15,854 bases of DNA, from assembly GCA_015688915.1 (NCBI GenBank), contig JAATGX010000034.1:1-15854 (forward strand), written 5' to 3'. Below the pieces are notes generated by a model. It saw only the letters and a list, made by a program, of their open reading frames with translations. It was not told the DNA's origin and did not search any database. Numbering within the stretch: the first letter of the stretch is position 1; each line of letters begins with the position of its first letter. This stretch comes from Desulfuromonadales bacterium. Lineage in GTDB: Bacteria > Desulfobacterota > Desulfuromonadia > Geobacterales > Pseudopelobacteraceae. Shown piece by piece: positions 13,501 through 15,854 of this stretch. The position numbers and the translations under genes were made by a program.

Positions 13501-14859
13501 ATGTCCCATCATGGCGCAGACGCGTCCAAATCCTTGTTTTCCAACGAGATCCCCAAGTGGGGTGAGCCCTATCCGAACATCCTGAACCGCGCCTCGGTCC
13601 TGGAATGCCTGACCGATTACATCGTGCAGGCGAATTACCGGGGGTACCTGCCGGACCCGCGCAAGGTGCTGGCGGTCAGAACATCGGACAGGACGGCAAG
13701 CCTGCGCAACGCAAGCACCCCCATCCGTCAGGAGGTCTATTATTTCATCGAGGGGGAACTCTTCCCGGAGGAGGGGACCACCCGCCTGCACGAGGGGCAG
13801 ACGGCTGCGGAACGGGCCGAGGAGTTGCTGCAAGAGGTGTACGAACGGCTGTACATCTGGACCGCCTACGATTTCACCAAGGGGTCGCCACCCGGCTTCA
13901 GAAAACCGTTCGACCAACCCCTGATCGTGAAGGGCTCGCCAAACCCCAATCCTGAGCGGAAGACCAGGAACCGGGAGATCATCAAGGGGATCAATCCCCT
14001 GTTCTTCCTGCCCGACCCGGCACCCAGGAATACCGTTGACCCGGATATCGTCCCCGATGTCCCGACCAAAGAGATCGTGGAGTTCGTGACGCACCTGGTG
14101 CGGACGGATTTTCGCAATGCCCTTCCCGAAGGTACGAACCCGCCCATCTGGGACCTGCCGCTGGTGGGGATAGCGTCTGCCGCAGACCCGCTGTTCGAGC
14201 GTTTCCAGGACCCGGAGGTCGTGGGCCCCGGCCTGCGCCTGCCCCAGGAATGGCTGCCCGGCGCCCGGTCGGTCATCAGCGTCTTTCTGCCGTTCACCGA
14301 GCATATATCCGCACACTACACGAAAGAGCAGCGCTATTCCGCCATCGAGTTTTCCTCGGGCAAATGGAACGGTTCCAAGTTTCTCAACGTGATTCGCCGG
14401 GCTTTGGTCCGCTTTGCCGCGCAGCATGGCGGCAGCGCCGTGGCCCCCAATATCGATCCCCGGTACGACTCGGATGAATGGCGGCCATTCTGGTCGGAGC
14501 GGCATACCGCTTTTGCCGCCGGTCTGGGCACCTTTGGCCTGCATCAGAATTTCATTTCAGAAAAGGGTGCGCTGGGGCGGCTGTGCAGCGTGATCACCAC
14601 GCTCAACCTGGCGCCCACGGAACGGAAATACACCGAGGTGTACGGTTACTGCCTCTATGCCGTTGACGCCAGTTGCCATGCCTGTATCGGGAGGTGCCCA
14701 ACCGGCGCCGTCACCGATGCCGGCAAAGCGTCGGGCAGGTGCGAGACCCACGGCAACAAGGAGCATTTCAAGGAATGGAATTACGGCTCCTGCGGCCATT
14801 GTTCCACCAATATCCCCTGTTCGAGGCAGATCCCGGCAAAGATCAGGAAGGCTTTGTGA
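13501..14859 (+). CDS. Iron-sulfur protein with QueG / reductive-dehalogenase-like C-terminal half
   Basis: A 452-residue, probably cytoplasmic protein (no signal or membrane segment). Residues about 188-370 resemble the COG1600 epoxyqueuosine reductase/reductive dehalogenase group: LPQEWLPGARSVISVFLPFT, AGLGTFGLHQNFISEKGALG, RLCSVITTLNL. The iron-sulfur section has C392-x2-C395-x3-C399-Pro plus C414, then C431-x2-C434-x5-C440, enough for two 4Fe-4S clusters. In that group the core domain binds cobalamin; whether this one does cannot be read from sequence. Residues 1-180 match nothing I recognise. GGAGG lies 8 bases before the ATG. It follows the transporter genes and precedes the nitrogenase-like component, so it may be an electron carrier or a second catalytic step. 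Confidence 0.8.
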   Translation: MSHHGADASKSLFSNEIPKWGEPYPNILNRASVLECLTDYIVQANYRGYLPDPRKVLAVRTSDRTASLRNASTPIRQEVYYFIEGELFPEEGTTRLHEGQTAAERAEELLQEVYERLYIWTAYDFTKGSPPGFRKPFDQPLIVKGSPNPNPERKTRNREIIKGINPLFFLPDPAPRNTVDPDIVPDVPTKEIVEFVTHLVRTDFRNALPEGTNPPIWDLPLVGIASAADPLFERFQDPEVVGPGLRLPQEWLPGARSVISVFLPFTEHISAHYTKEQRYSAIEFSSGKWNGSKFLNVIRRALVRFAAQHGGSAVAPNIDPRYDSDEWRPFWSERHTAFAAGLGTFGLHQNFISEKGALGRLCSVITTLNLAPTERKYTEVYGYCLYAVDASCHACIGRCPTGAVTDAGKASGRCETHGNKEHFKEWNYGSCGHCSTNIPCSRQIPAKIRKAL

Positions 14860-14885
14860 TTACCTGAACCCTTGCAAAAGTCAAA

Positions 14886-15002
14886 AAGTCCCCTCCCCCC
14901 TGGCGGGGGAGGGATGGGGGGGGGGGGAAGGTGCCATGAAATCAGCAGATATGCGAAGGCAGCCTCCCCCACCCCCTAACCCCCTCCCGCAAGGGGAGGG
15001 GG
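14886..15002. repeat. C-rich/G-rich palindromic intergenic repeat with a 12-G run
   Basis: The 195-base gap after the iron-sulfur protein gene is mostly taken up by CCCCTCCCCCCTGGCGGGGG and on (from 14889) and an inverted partner ending in CCCCTCCCGCAAGGGGAGGG (to about 15001). Each arm is itself a hairpin. A run of 12 G lies at 14916-14927, where base counts are least reliable. It is a third repeat type, distinct from those at 2148/10598 and 9383. Confidence 0.75.
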
Positions 15003-15054
15003 AATCATACGAAGTTAGCGGAAAAAAGAGAGATCGGAGAAAGGAAGTACCGGC

Positions 15055-15854
15055 ATGAGTCACATGGATCTGAAATCACCACCAAAACGCGAAGATCGCC
15101 TCAAGGCCTGCATCGCCCACGGCAGCACGATCTGCGAGATGGCCGGGGCCAAGGGAAAGAAATCCTGCCTGCACGACGACGGCGAGCGGGCCTTCACCCA
15201 GGGGACCATCTGCCTGCTGCTCCCGGCTCTGGCCATGCTCAACTCCCTGCCGGACAACGTGGTGCTGCTGCACAGCGCCATCGGCTGCGGCGGCTGCACC
15301 CACTCCCAGAACGCCAACGTCCGCTTCGGCGGCAACGTGCGCTGGGGCAGCGCCAAAGACGGAACCTGGCTCTCCACGGCCATGGACGAGACCGACGTCA
15401 TCAGCGGTGGCGAGGATAAGCTGGAACGGGCCATCATCGAGGCGGACCGGCGCTACCGGCCGTTCAGCATCACCGTGGTGGCCGGCTGCGTACCCGGCAT
15501 CATCGGCGACGACATCGACGGAGTGGTGCAGCAGGTCCAGCCCCTGGTCAATGCCAGGCTGCTGCCGGTGCATTGCGAGGGTTTCAAGACAAAGATCTGG
15601 GCCACGGCCTACGATGCCGTCTACCACGGCATCGGCCGCACCCTGCTGAGGGAGGGGGAACAGGCGGACGGCCTGCTGCCCTTCAGGGGGCTGGAGCGCC
15701 TGCCCAGGACCGTCAACCTGATGAACGTCTCCTCCATGGGCCGGGTCGATGAGCAGGTCAAGGTCCGGGGGTTCCGGGTCGAGCCGGGCGAGGTGGAGGC
15801 GGTGCTGGCCGCTCACCCCGCGGTCGCCCAGGCCGCGGTCATCGCCCGCGAAGA
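15055..15854 (+). CDS. NifD/E/K-like nitrogenase component, N-terminal part, 3' end chimeric
   Basis: Open from ATG 15055 (GGAAG about 9 bases upstream) past the window edge, 266 codons seen. Residues 1-228 fit the oxidoreductase nitrogenase component 1 family. Cys53, Cys78 (HSAIGCGG) and Cys145 (VAGCVPGIIGDDI) are spaced like the P-cluster ligands Cys62, Cys88 and Cys154 of NifD. ETDVISGGEDKL (112-123) matches the NifD EKDIVFGGDKKL segment, and HCEGF (173-177) is also a family motif. From about residue 229 the frame reads GRVDEQVKVRGFRVEPGEVE, the A8-type motif of a non-ribosomal peptide synthetase adenylation domain. The real C-terminal half, including any cofactor ligands, is therefore not seen. 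It would be the electron acceptor of the NifH-like protein. Confidence 0.82.
   Translation, partial: MSHMDLKSPPKREDRLKACIAHGSTICEMAGAKGKKSCLHDDGERAFTQGTICLLLPALAMLNSLPDNVVLLHSAIGCGGCTHSQNANVRFGGNVRWGSAKDGTWLSTAMDETDVISGGEDKLERAIIEADRRYRPFSITVVAGCVPGIIGDDIDGVVQQVQPLVNARLLPVHCEGFKTKIWATAYDAVYHGIGRTLLREGEQADGLLPFRGLERLPRTVNLMNVSSMGRVDEQVKVRGFRVEPGEVEAVLAAHPAVAQAAVIARE
15737..15854 (+). other. Foreign tail: NRPS adenylation-domain fragment joined in frame
   Basis: Codons from about 15739 encode GRVDEQVKVRGFRVEPGEVE followed by AVLAAHPAVAQAAVIARE, which is diagnostic for the A8 core motif and following segment of amino-acid adenylation domains. 35 of its 38 codons end in G or C. No nitrogenase-like protein known to me has such a segment, and MGRVDE is a short stretch that could exist in both parents. 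A chimeric assembly or read join at the end of the contig is more likely than a natural fusion. Confidence 0.75.

Noticed and set aside
14886..15002. CRISPR or tRNA-like structure in the repeat-rich gap
   Set aside because: There are only two inverted arms, with no regular spacers and no cloverleaf; it is a palindromic intergenic repeat.
15737..15854. A genuine nitrogenase-NRPS fusion or a neighbouring NRPS cluster
   Set aside because: Only 38 codons are present, at the very end of the sequence, joined mid-domain on both sides; a chimeric join is the simpler reading.

Overview
The window is G+C-rich, densely packed and coded entirely on the + strand. Gene content (free-standing nifX-like and nifH-like genes, nitrogenase-like component, many NitT/TauT-type transporters) and intergenic palindromic repeats rich in runs of C and G suggest an anaerobic bacterium, most likely a Geobacter/Pelobacter-type Desulfuromonadota. 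That placement is an inference from style, not from a marker gene.

Layout. (1) 1-2114: end of an ABC operon in the order ATPase (3' end only), permease, substrate-binding protein (SBP). (2) 2115-2289: palindromic repeat. (3) 2290-4890: a second complete transporter in the order SBP, permease, ATPase. (4) 4891-5272: regulatory gap with a good sigma70-type promoter, a 13-bp palindrome just downstream of it, and a strong intrinsic terminator between the promoter and the next gene, so probable attenuation. (5) 5273-6505: a NifX/NifB-C-terminal-like cofactor-binding protein and a NifH-like ATPase. (6) 6698-13488: a third, expanded transporter with one ATPase, four SBPs (one missing most of its second lobe, one interrupted by an in-frame TAA) and two permeases. 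(7) 13501-14859: a protein with a QueG/reductive-dehalogenase-like C-terminal iron-sulfur region. (8) 15055-end: the N-terminal part of a NifD/E/K-like nitrogenase component with a P-cluster-type cysteine triad. Its last ~38 codons read instead as a non-ribosomal peptide synthetase adenylation-domain tail, so the final ~115 bases are probably a chimeric join at a contig end.

How it may work together (inference): the NifH-like protein would pass electrons, with ATP hydrolysis, to the NifD-like component, while the NifX-like protein carries or inserts a metal cluster. The transporters would bring in the substrate or a precursor. Most SBPs here share a Cys-Cys pair at the same place in the second lobe, where yeast Thi5-type proteins carry an iron-binding Cys-rich motif, as recalled. 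That suggests a thiophilic or metal-containing ligand. The set resembles nitrogenase-like reductases outside nitrogen fixation (methylthio-alkane reductase, Cfb and Bch/Chl families), but nothing here fixes the substrate. No second catalytic subunit, nifB or other cofactor maturase is present in the window; they may lie beyond the right edge.
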